From the NCBI GenBank assembly GCA_964636985.1, contig CAZWSX010000009.1:1-64000 (forward strand): a stretch of DNA of 64,000 nucleotides, given 5' to 3'. A program made the position numbers and the translations under genes. Numbering within the stretch: the stretch's first letter is position 1; every line of letters begins with the position of its first letter. A model generated the notes under the pieces. That model searched no databases. It was not told where the DNA came from and saw nothing but the letters and a program-made list of their open reading frames with translations. This document shows positions 36,830-44,727 of the stretch, in pieces. The stretch comes from CAZWSX01 sp964636985 (lineage in GTDB: Bacteria > Planctomycetota > Planctomycetia > Pirellulales > Pirellulaceae).

Positions 36830-39589
36830 ATGAGTGGTATCAAGACTCCCAAGGTGTTCGTTTCCGCAACGTCGGGCGATTTGCGATCCGTCCGCGCCGT
36901 GGTGAAAGAGGCACTCCTAAAAATCGGCTGCATGCCTATCGAGCAAGCCGATTTTCCACCCGACTATCGAACTGTCGCCGATTTCCTCACGCACCAGATC
37001 GAAGCTTGCGACGCGATCGTTCACATTGCGGGGAAGCGATACGGCGCGGAACCGAATCCAGACTCGCTACCACCCGGGACGGCGCGGAGGTCGTACACGC
37101 AACTGGAATACGACGTTGCCAAGCGGCTGAAGAAGAAAGTCTTCACCTTCATCTGCGGGGACGGTTTTCTCTACGACAAATGTGATGACGAGCCTGAAGA
37201 CAAGGTTCAGCTACAACAAGCCCATCGTGCGGCCCTCTTCGATAGCAACGACAAGTACGAACCGATCTCGACCGGCGACCAGTGCGCCGAGCGTATCAAG
37301 CACTTGCGACTGCAACTGGAGGAACTCGCGCGGGAACTCGCCGCCGAGCAACGGCGACAACGCGTTGCTTGGACGACCGTCGCCGCTGCGCTCGTGGGAC
37401 TGTTGGCGATCTCGATTGGGATTTGGTTTGCGGTCGCCGGGATGCGCCGGGATACGACTCAAATCGTCGACAACACCAATGCGCTGAAAAACACGACTAG
37501 CAACATCGAGAAAACCGGCCAAGACATCCAAAAGGAGGTCAACGAATCTTCACAAGTGCAGCGCGAGACCGCTTCAAACGTTGTGTCGATCGATAAAAAG
37601 GTCGTATCGATTGATAAGAGCATTCATGCGGTGATCGGATCTGACTTACTGGCTGAAATCGCCAAAAAAGCCGAGGTCGACCCACTGCAGATCAAGCAAC
37701 TGGTGCTCCAAGCGCAATCCGCGGGCATCGACGTACTCGCTTATACCAAATCGCTTTCTGAAAAAGGGCGCCACGAAGATGCGGAAGGATTGGCGCGCTT
37801 TGTCGCCGAGACGGCTTTGCGTTCCGAGAACGCGAACTTCCTTGCTGCGGCCGAGGCATTCTTAGTCGCCGCCAAAGAAAGGCAACAAATTCCCCCTTTG
37901 CGCGACGACATGCCGGGGAATATCACCAAGTATGGTCTGGTGGACCAACTTGCCGCGCGAGGTCAAGACGCATGGTTAAGTCTGTCGCGAGATCAACAAA
38001 GCGAAAATGATTCGCTCTTCGCCGACCTGGCACTAACCCGAGGTATAGGGTTTGCGTTGACCATGGCTCACGGCGAACCTCGCTTCGCACTACCGAACAT
38101 TGTCAAAGCGATCGCCCAACTCGATGAAGGCATCGCCCGCAATCCTTCCGACAAGGCCAGGCTCGCAAAACTGAGGCACCGGCGGGCATTTTTTCTCGCT
38201 CATAAGGCGAACTGGACGTCGATCCATGAAGCGAACCAACTCGCCGGCCAAGCCCTCGTCGAAGCCAACCGCGCCGTTGAACTAACGAAGGAGTTGGATG
38301 CGGTTCCCGCTAGGATCATGTCGCTAAGTACTCGGGTGTACGTCCGTTTGATGACGTGTGATCTTATAGCGGAGACGGCCGCCCGAGCATCACTGGATGC
38401 TGCACAGAGAGACTGCCGGGAAGCACTTTCTCTGCCCGCCGATGAGTCGCCCGCTAACACACGATGCGAATTAGCGGCGAACTTGGGCCAGATCATGCTC
38501 GAACTCGCGGAGCGAAGCCTGTCGGATGATGAACGCGCACAAAATCTCGCCGGCGCGATCGAACAACTTACCAACGCATTGAACGAGTCACGTACTCAAA
38601 ACAACACTGGCACGGCACGCATCGCAGCCTTGCAGTTAATGCGAGCCTGTTGCATGAAGAATCGCGGCCAACACCCGGGCAATGAACAAGAGGTTATTAC
38701 CGCCTCTGAAACAGCGCTCCCCTATGGCATCCATCTCGACGGCGACAAGCTCATTCTGGCCGAGTTCGCAATCACGCTCGCAGATATGAAGGGCCCTAAC
38801 AGCGGTGAACTCGGTGATTTGAAAGCTGTGGCCGACCTGCTCAATCAGACCCTCGTCAGGTCTCCCGTCACGGTGTCTCCCAGAATGTATGCCAAGACCA
38901 TGCTCGCACTGGCGCGGGTCTACCTGGCAAAGTCCAAGATTCAAAGATTTTCGGTGGAGGATGGCCCCCCGGAGCAAGATTATTCGCAGGGGATGAACAT
39001 TCTTGAACTTGCGCTATCGACGTTCACCAAACAGTCGGCGCCCCGCGTGTGGGCAGAAGCAAATTGGGAACTGGGCCGCGGCGTGAGTGAGAGCAATTCT
39101 TTCGATCAAGAAATTAGCGTGGGGGCTTTGAAAAATGCCCTCACGATACTAACCCGCGAAGAAGACCCCCAACTTTGGGCCAACGCGAACTTGCGGCTTG
39201 GCATTGAATTGATCAAGAGTCGCCCAAGTCAATTGGACCAGGCGAAAGAGGCATTGCGCAACGCCTTTTTGGTTCATTCGCAGAAGACATTTCCAGACCG
39301 CTTCCGCTCCGACTGTCATGCCATAGCGGGCGGCTATAGCACAGCAGCACTCAGCGCAACCGACGACTCCGCCAAACAGAGCTTAAGTCGCCAGGCCCTC
39401 AAATTCGCCGTTGCCGCGAGCGAAAGCGAACGACTCAATAAGAAGGGAAACTACTACGCAGTACAACTCGACGGGTTCGCCCAGGAACTCAAGGCGAACC
39501 TGTCGCCGGACGAACAAAAGCAAATCGACAACGAAATTGAGCGAATCAAGAAAGAGTTCGCTCAAAACGGAATCGATCCTCTTAAGTAA
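36830..39589 (+). CDS. DUF4062 protein with transmembrane helix, coiled coil and helical repeats
   Basis: The frame reaches upstream to a TTG at 36755 and an ATG at 36767. I prefer the ATG at 36830 because DUF4062 domains begin within a few residues of the start (here MSGIKTPKVFVSATSGDLRS), giving 919 aa. The DUF4062 domain spans about 5-150 (VFVSAT..DL; FPPDYRTVADFLTHQIEACDAIVHIAGKRYG in part; SYTQLEYDVA). A helical stalk and one membrane helix (about 179-204) follow, then a Thr/Asn/Ser-rich coiled coil (about 210-280). From about 290 to the end lies a helical-repeat region of TPR type (EDAEGLARFVAETAL, AIAQLDEGIARNPSDKARLAKLRHRRAFF in part, SLSRQALKFAVAAS). DUF4062 is best known at the N-terminus of STAND/NACHT-type signalling proteins. 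No ATPase motif is present. The gene stands alone. Confidence 0.75.
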   Translation: MSGIKTPKVFVSATSGDLRSVRAVVKEALLKIGCMPIEQADFPPDYRTVADFLTHQIEACDAIVHIAGKRYGAEPNPDSLPPGTARRSYTQLEYDVAKRLKKKVFTFICGDGFLYDKCDDEPEDKVQLQQAHRAALFDSNDKYEPISTGDQCAERIKHLRLQLEELARELAAEQRRQRVAWTTVAAALVGLLAISIGIWFAVAGMRRDTTQIVDNTNALKNTTSNIEKTGQDIQKEVNESSQVQRETASNVVSIDKKVVSIDKSIHAVIGSDLLAEIAKKAEVDPLQIKQLVLQAQSAGIDVLAYTKSLSEKGRHEDAEGLARFVAETALRSENANFLAAAEAFLVAAKERQQIPPLRDDMPGNITKYGLVDQLAARGQDAWLSLSRDQQSENDSLFADLALTRGIGFALTMAHGEPRFALPNIVKAIAQLDEGIARNPSDKARLAKLRHRRAFFLAHKANWTSIHEANQLAGQALVEANRAVELTKELDAVPARIMSLSTRVYVRLMTCDLIAETAARASLDAAQRDCREALSLPADESPANTRCELAANLGQIMLELAERSLSDDERAQNLAGAIEQLTNALNESRTQNNTGTARIAALQLMRACCMKNRGQHPGNEQEVITASETALPYGIHLDGDKLILAEFAITLADMKGPNSGELGDLKAVADLLNQTLVRSPVTVSPRMYAKTMLALARVYLAKSKIQRFSVEDGPPEQDYSQGMNILELALSTFTKQSAPRVWAEANWELGRGVSESNSFDQEISVGALKNALTILTREEDPQLWANANLRLGIELIKSRPSQLDQAKEALRNAFLVHSQKTFPDRFRSDCHAIAGGYSTAALSATDDSAKQSLSRQALKFAVAASESERLNKKGNYYAVQLDGFAQELKANLSPDEQKQIDNEIERIKKEFAQNGIDPLK

Positions 39590-39593
39590 GCGG

Positions 39594-40343
39594 CTACAGC
39601 AGCGTCTCGAGAAAGAGCCGCATCTTGCGAAGTTCGCCGGAGTGTTCGACTTCGGGCATCTCCGAGATGTTGACGCACAAGGCGTGGTTGTAGCCCACTT
39701 TGAGCAGTTGCGAGACGAGGCGGTTGTATTCGACTTCGCCTTGGCCGACGCGGACCTGGAAGGCCTTCTTGCTGGTATCGCGCAGCTGAACGTGGTGGAC
39801 GTACTTCATGATCTTTTCGATGCTGCGATTGGCGGCTGGGCCGATCACAAAGCAACTTGGGTCGAGCGTGATCCCGAGCCCCTTGGCGTTGTCGCACAAA
39901 ACGGTGATCGTATCGGGATCTTCCGCCAGACGGCCGACTTGCGTCTTCATGCCGACGCGGACCCCGTGCTTGGTGGCGATTTGAACTACCTTTTGCAGGT
40001 GCTCGACCTCCTCGTTGAAGGGCGTGCCCAGTTCGGCCGACGGAATGGTGATCGTCACCACTTTAACCAGCTTGGCCAGGCGGCAGATCGCCGTGAATTC
40101 CTCGTAATACTGCGCGCCGGTGCTCGTAAAACGGCAGTCGAATCCAATGACATCGAGCCGTTGGCTGTTGCGGCAAATCCCAGCGGCCGCGTCTGGATTG
40201 GCGAGGACCGACGAGGGCTTCAGATGCCCCCCCTCCTCGAACAGAGCCAACTCGACCGTGGCGAACTCGAGGTCCGCAAGCCGTTCCAGCGCGCTTTCCA
40301 GCGGCAAATCCCGAAAGCACTCCGTGGTGGCAGCAACAAACAC
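39594..40343 (-). CDS. Sugar phosphate isomerase/epimerase-like TIM barrel
   Basis: A 249-residue protein. The start is GTG at 40343 with a strong AGGAGGAG 8 nt upstream in the transcript. The fold is the xylose-isomerase-like/AP-endonuclease-2 barrel: ALERLADLEFATVEL, an early sugar-binding strand, GITLDPSCFVIGPAANRS, and the IMKYVHHVQLRDTSKKAFQVRVGQGEVEYNRL block (cited in part). Of the four usual metal ligands, the Asp (LDPS) and His (HHVQLRD) are present. The first Glu (usually in LALEN) is replaced by the MKTQ segment, and the last Glu by an Asn-containing CVNISEM. A reduced or different activity is likely. It converges with the DUF4062 gene, leaving 4 bp between the stops. Confidence 0.75.
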   Translation of the reverse strand: MFVAATTECFRDLPLESALERLADLEFATVELALFEEGGHLKPSSVLANPDAAAGICRNSQRLDVIGFDCRFTSTGAQYYEEFTAICRLAKLVKVVTITIPSAELGTPFNEEVEHLQKVVQIATKHGVRVGMKTQVGRLAEDPDTITVLCDNAKGLGITLDPSCFVIGPAANRSIEKIMKYVHHVQLRDTSKKAFQVRVGQGEVEYNRLVSQLLKVGYNHALCVNISEMPEVEHSGELRKMRLFLETLL

Positions 40344-40649
40344 CTTACGTACTCCTCCTTGGCACCATTCCCGCAGGCCGAGAAGCCCACGGCGAATGAA
40401 TCCCTTCCCGAATCAATACAACAAGTCGCGATCAATCTAACGCAATATCGTCCGATGATATGACGCGGTATTTTACAGCGACTTTGCCGACAAGGGCAAC
40501 GCCATCAAAGGCCCCGTTCTTGGATCATTTTCGCCGCGAGCAGTTGCGTCGCAAACGCGTCATAAGAGCCCCTCGCGAGAGTATGATGGCTTTTTGAGAA
40601 CGATTGTTTTTGACGCCTGGCTGCTGGGACCTGAGCCTGGAGACTCGAT
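40344..40649. other. Divergent intergenic region, no gene recognised
   Basis: 306 bp between the TIM-barrel gene and the DUF3472 gene. It holds the Shine-Dalgarno of both genes (AGGAGGAG on the minus strand, GGAG at 40639-40642 on the plus strand) and a CTCGCGAG palindrome near 40577. No tRNA or ORF with recognisable product is seen. Confidence 0.6.
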
Positions 40650-41528
40650 TTGACGCTCCGATACTTAAGTTTTGCGATTGCTTGCCTTGCCTACTTTGCG
40701 GTTTCCCTGGGGTGGGCCCAGGAGCAGAAAGAACCAGCCGCCAAGAAGGCGGACTTCGACGCGTGCCGAAGCGTTCACTTGGCCTACGCGCCCAACGACA
40801 TTTCGGTCTTCGTGCAATCGGTACGAATCGACGAAACGGTCGACCACACCTATTTCATGACGTGCGGCTGGAACACGGGCTACTTTGGCCTCCAGCAGCT
40901 TAACGACGGCCGCAAAACAATCCTCTTTTCAGTATGGGACCCAACCGAGGGGGACGACCCCAAAAAGGTCGATCAAAAGCTGCGAGTCAAAACGCTCTAC
41001 AAGGCCGACGATGTCCGGGTGGGCCGCTTCGGCGGCGAAGGAACCGGCGGCCAATCGTTTTTCGACTATCAGTGGAGGCCCGACACGACCTACACGCTCG
41101 CGGTGGAATGCCAGCGACTCGAAGATCGAACCGCATATACGGGCTGGTTCTTCATTCCTGAAAAGAACGAGTGGAAGAAACTGGCGACGTTCGCCACCGT
41201 CACCGACGCAAAGTCGCTGGGCGGGCTCTATTCGTTCGTCGAGGACTTCCGCCGCAACGGCGAGTCGTACCACCAACGCCGCAAAGCGACGTTTGGTCCT
41301 GGCTGGGTACTGAAAGGGGACGAGTGGACGCCGATCACACGAGCGGTCTTCACGGCGGATGGCAGCAAGCCGACTAACATTGATGCGGGAACTGAAGGCG
41401 AAACTTTTTACCTCGCGACAGGCGGCAAGACGCCTGACCATGCCAGCAAGCTGCGAAAGCCAATCGATTGCGAGAAGCCCGCGGATCGCCCTAAAGCGAT
41501 TGAGGCGTGGGCGAAGCGCCTGCAGTGA
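40650..41528 (+). CDS. Secreted DUF3472 family protein
   Basis: It starts at a TTG, justified by GGAG 7 nt upstream and by a signal peptide right after it (RYLSFAIACLAYFAVSLGWAQ). The product is 292 aa. Residues about 45-205 match the DUF3472 pattern: TYFMTCGWNTGYFGLQQLND, ILFSVWDP, GGEGTGGQSFFDYQWRP, TYTLAVECQ, YTGWFFIPEKNEWKKLATF. The family folds like a beta-sandwich and occurs in secreted carbohydrate-active proteins of planctomycetes and Bacteroidetes; no catalytic role is known. The C-terminus (about 210-292) has AFGPGW-type strands and a polar tail with no recognised motif. It precedes glcD by 52 bp on the same strand. Confidence 0.8.
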   Translation: MTLRYLSFAIACLAYFAVSLGWAQEQKEPAAKKADFDACRSVHLAYAPNDISVFVQSVRIDETVDHTYFMTCGWNTGYFGLQQLNDGRKTILFSVWDPTEGDDPKKVDQKLRVKTLYKADDVRVGRFGGEGTGGQSFFDYQWRPDTTYTLAVECQRLEDRTAYTGWFFIPEKNEWKKLATFATVTDAKSLGGLYSFVEDFRRNGESYHQRRKATFGPGWVLKGDEWTPITRAVFTADGSKPTNIDAGTEGETFYLATGGKTPDHASKLRKPIDCEKPADRPKAIEAWAKRLQ

Positions 41529-41580
41529 ATTGAGATCGACACGAACTCTTTGAACCAGTCTGACGAAAAACGGATCACTC

Positions 41581-43065
41581 ATGACAGTCCCGGCAAAGGA
41601 CCGAGTCGCCATCACCAGCGATATGCTGGCCCAACTCACCCAAATTGTGGGCAACGAGAACGTTCTCTCACGACACAGCGAACTCGTCGTGTTCGAATGC
41701 GATGGTTTCGTGATCGAAAAGAATGCGCCCGACGTCGTGGTGTTCCCACAATCAACCGAGCATGTCGCGGAGATTGTCCGGTTGTGCCGGCGGCTCAACG
41801 TCCCGTTTCATCCGCGCGGCGCGGGGACCAGTTTGGCCGGCGGATGCTTGCCGGTGGGCGGCGGTGTGATGATTGTCCTCACCCGGATGAAGCAGATTCT
41901 CGAAATCAATTTGCGCGACGGCTTTGCCATTGTGCAGCCAGGTGTCGTCAATGTTTGGCTGACCAATGCCCTTCGGGGAACTGGTTTTCACTACGCTCCC
42001 GACCCATCAAGCCAAGGCGCCTGCACGATTGGCGGCAATGTCGCGACGAATTCCGGCGGCCCGCACACGCTCAAATATGGCGTCACGGTGAACCACGTTC
42101 TCGGCGTCGAAGTCGTAATGCCCGATGGGCGAATCATCGTCTTCGGCGGCCCGACCGAGGAATCTCCAGGGCTCGACATGGTCGGGGCGATGGTAGGCAG
42201 TGAAGGGACGCTGGCGATCGTCACGCGGATCTGGGTGCGGCTGACTCGCAACCCGCAAGGCGTGCGGACGATGCTCGGCGTGTTTGAATCGGTCGACGAC
42301 GCCACCAATTCGATCAGCGATATCATCGGCGCGGGGATTGTCCCTGCGGCGCTGGAGATGCTGGATCAAGGCATACTGCAAGCACTCGAAGAAGCGTTCC
42401 ACTTTGGCTTTCCGCTCGATGCCGAAGCGATTCTGCTGATCGAGGTCGACGGCCTCGATGCGGGGCTCGATGCGCAGCGCGACGCCATTGTCGAAATCTG
42501 CGAGCGGAACAAAGCTCGCGAAGTCCGCCAGGCAAACGATCCCGAGAAGCGACTCAAGCTCTGGAAGGCCCGCAAGCAAGCGTTCGGCGCGATTGGACGG
42601 CTCAGCCCCAGCTATTGCACCCAAGACGGTGTCGTCCCACGAACGAAGCTCCCTCACATTTTGCGGCGCATCTACGAGATCGGGAAAAAATTCGACCTGC
42701 GGATCGTGAACGTCTTTCACGCGGGCGACGGAAATATTCACCCGATCATCTTGTTCGACGAGCGCGATGCAGAGCAAACCATCCGCGTGCTGGAAGCCAG
42801 CGACGAGATCCTGGCTGAATGCCTGGCCTGCGGCGGCAGTGTGACCGGCGAGCACGGGATCGGCGTCGAGAAGATCAACTTCATGGAGAAAATGTTCACG
42901 CCGAGCGATCTCGATGCCATGCGCCGGCTCCGGGAATCATTTAATCCGACGGGGTTGCTTAGCCCAGATAAGCTCTTGCCAACGGCAGCCGGTTGCGGGA
43001 ACGAAAGCAAACCCGGGGCAGCAAAGCATGGAATGGTGAAACCGGGGCGGCGGGCGGCCGTTTGA
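41581..43065 (+). CDS. glcD: FAD-linked glycolate oxidase subunit
   Basis: A 494-residue protein. GlcD oxidises glycolate (or D-lactate-type 2-hydroxyacids) to the 2-oxo acid with FAD. The PCMH-type FAD domain (about 48-235) shows VVVFPQSTEHVAEIVRLC, PRGAGTSLAGGCLPV, VQPGVVN, YAPDPSSQGACTIGGNVATNSGG (in part) and MVGSEGTLAIVT. The C-terminal oxidase domain has VVPRTKLPHIL, VFHAGDGNIHPII with the catalytic His region, and GSVTGEHGIGVEKINFM, followed by FNPTGLLSPDKLLP. The last 25 residues (GNESKPGAAKHG...) are an unusual extension. No glcE or glcF lies within the window, so partner subunits would have to be elsewhere, or the enzyme works alone. ATG start, 52 bp after the DUF3472 gene. Confidence 0.93.
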   Translation: MTVPAKDRVAITSDMLAQLTQIVGNENVLSRHSELVVFECDGFVIEKNAPDVVVFPQSTEHVAEIVRLCRRLNVPFHPRGAGTSLAGGCLPVGGGVMIVLTRMKQILEINLRDGFAIVQPGVVNVWLTNALRGTGFHYAPDPSSQGACTIGGNVATNSGGPHTLKYGVTVNHVLGVEVVMPDGRIIVFGGPTEESPGLDMVGAMVGSEGTLAIVTRIWVRLTRNPQGVRTMLGVFESVDDATNSISDIIGAGIVPAALEMLDQGILQALEEAFHFGFPLDAEAILLIEVDGLDAGLDAQRDAIVEICERNKAREVRQANDPEKRLKLWKARKQAFGAIGRLSPSYCTQDGVVPRTKLPHILRRIYEIGKKFDLRIVNVFHAGDGNIHPIILFDERDAEQTIRVLEASDEILAECLACGGSVTGEHGIGVEKINFMEKMFTPSDLDAMRRLRESFNPTGLLSPDKLLPTAAGCGNESKPGAAKHGMVKPGRRAAV

Positions 43066-43140
43066 GATCGAAGTTGCGTGGCGCTCCCGCACGTGTGATA
43101 CTTTTGACTGGTTCCGCTGCTTCCCATCGGCTGCCATACG

Positions 43141-44625
43141 ATGCAACGACGCCACTTATCGCCGTTCAATCCCGCTTCGCGACGTGAACTTTTGCAGGCG
43201 GGCGGGCTGGGATTTCTCGGCCTCGGTTTGAGCGACCTTTACCGGGCGGAAGCTTCTCCGATCACCCAAGAGGAGCGCGGCTTCGGCAAAGCCAAGGCGT
43301 GCATTCTGCTGTTTCTCTTCGGGTCGCCTCCGCAGCATGAGACGTTCGATCCTAAGCCGCTCGCCCCCGCTGAAATCCAAGGGGAAATGAAGGCGATCCC
43401 TACGTCGGTGCCGGGCATCCATATCGGCGAGGGGCTGCCTTACACGGCGGCGATTGCCGATAAGCTGACCATCGTTCGCTCGATGACGCATCCTTACCCA
43501 CTGCATGGCGTTGCGTACGCACTCTCGGGGATGCCGACTTATACGCCGGCGGTCGAGTTCAAGCCGCGCGATCCGCTCCATCGCCCGTTCATGGGTTCAG
43601 TGGTCGACTACTTGGAACAACGCCGCTACGGCGACCCGGTCGGCATGCCGAGAAACGTCGGCTTGCCGTGGCTGTTCGGGTCAAAGTCGACCGAGCCTCC
43701 GATGGCCGGCCCGTACGCGACATTTCTGGGCTCCACGCACGATCCACTGTGGACCGACTGGGAAGGGGACGGAACCACCATCGTTCCGCGCCTGACCGAC
43801 GGGCAATCGCAGGAAGTACGCGATCCTTTCGCGGCCGTTGCACCGACCGGCAAGTTCAAACTCGATCCCGGGTTTCAGCCGCTCGCTGACGTCGATCCAT
43901 CGCGACTCGACGCCAGGACCCTGCTGCTTGGGCAATTCAACAATACGCGCTCGGCGTTAGAGCTTGCCGCCAGCAAAAGCACCTACGATCGCCACCAGCA
44001 TCGGGCTATCTCGTTGCTGACATCAAACAAAATTCGTGAGGCACTCGACATCCACCAGGAAGCACCGGCGCTGCGCGACAAGTACGGCATGTCGCTGTTC
44101 GGACAATCGTGCCTGGCGGCGCGGCGGTTGGTGGAACGTGGTTGCCGGTTCGTTTCAGTTTTTTGGGACCCCTTCGGTCCTTACGGCGGCAGCGTGTGGG
44201 ATACCCATGCGAACCACTTTCCGCGGCTCAAGAACTATCTTCTGCCGGCCTTCGATCGCAGCTTCTCGACTTTGATTTCCGATCTGGAAGAGCGCGGGCT
44301 GCTCGACGAGACGCTCGTCGTCTGTACCAGCGAGCACGGGCGAACGCCGCAAATCGACAACAAGCCACAAGGGGCGGCTAGGCACCATTGGTCGCGAGCC
44401 TATTCTTCGGTTTTTGCCGGCAGTGGGACGGCCCGCGGCAAAGTGGTCGGCAAGACCGATGCGCATGCCTCGGACGTTGTCGAGGCGCCGATGTCACCCA
44501 AGGATATGCAGGCGACCGTTTACCATCTGCTGGGAATCGATCCGCACACCACGGTCCCTGATCGGGAGGGTCGTCCGCACCCGATTGCGGGCGACGGCCA
44601 GCTGAAGACGGAGTTGCTGGGATAG
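43141..44625 (+). CDS. DUF1501 family protein, unpaired
   Basis: A 494-residue protein. The ATG begins a Tat-like leader (PASRRELLQAGGLGFLGLGL). Family blocks are ILLFLFGSPPQHETFDPKPL, LPYTAAIADKLTIVRSMTHPYPLHG, ARRLVERGCRFVSVFWDPFG, LDETLVVCTSEHGRTPQ, ARHHWSRAYSSVFAGSGTARG and DMQATVYHLLGIDPHTTVPDREGRP (cited in part). It differs from the two copies at 29935 and 35199: EHGRTP replaces EFGRTP, and there is an extra central segment. No PSD1 gene accompanies it, which is unusual. It follows glcD by 75 bp on the same strand. The sulfatase nucleophile is absent. Probably exported; function unknown. Confidence 0.9.
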   Translation: MQRRHLSPFNPASRRELLQAGGLGFLGLGLSDLYRAEASPITQEERGFGKAKACILLFLFGSPPQHETFDPKPLAPAEIQGEMKAIPTSVPGIHIGEGLPYTAAIADKLTIVRSMTHPYPLHGVAYALSGMPTYTPAVEFKPRDPLHRPFMGSVVDYLEQRRYGDPVGMPRNVGLPWLFGSKSTEPPMAGPYATFLGSTHDPLWTDWEGDGTTIVPRLTDGQSQEVRDPFAAVAPTGKFKLDPGFQPLADVDPSRLDARTLLLGQFNNTRSALELAASKSTYDRHQHRAISLLTSNKIREALDIHQEAPALRDKYGMSLFGQSCLAARRLVERGCRFVSVFWDPFGPYGGSVWDTHANHFPRLKNYLLPAFDRSFSTLISDLEERGLLDETLVVCTSEHGRTPQIDNKPQGAARHHWSRAYSSVFAGSGTARGKVVGKTDAHASDVVEAPMSPKDMQATVYHLLGIDPHTTVPDREGRPHPIAGDGQLKTELLG

Positions 44626-44727
44626 CTCGCGACCCGAGCCGGCGCCGCGTGATATCGCGCCGCATTTCTTGGCGTTAGAATGCGTTGCCCTCTCGCGACG
44701 CGTCCCTTCCTGCAAGGCAATCCCACC

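Noticed and set aside
39411..40463. A 350-codon plus-strand frame overlapping the end of the DUF4062 gene and the TIM-barrel gene
   Set aside because: Its protein is a run of low-complexity mirror sequence without motif; the minus-strand frame carries clear TIM-barrel blocks and a strong Shine-Dalgarno.
43066..43140. Possible small gene between glcD and the DUF1501 gene
   Set aside because: The frame is too short, lacks a ribosome site, and overlaps the downstream leader.
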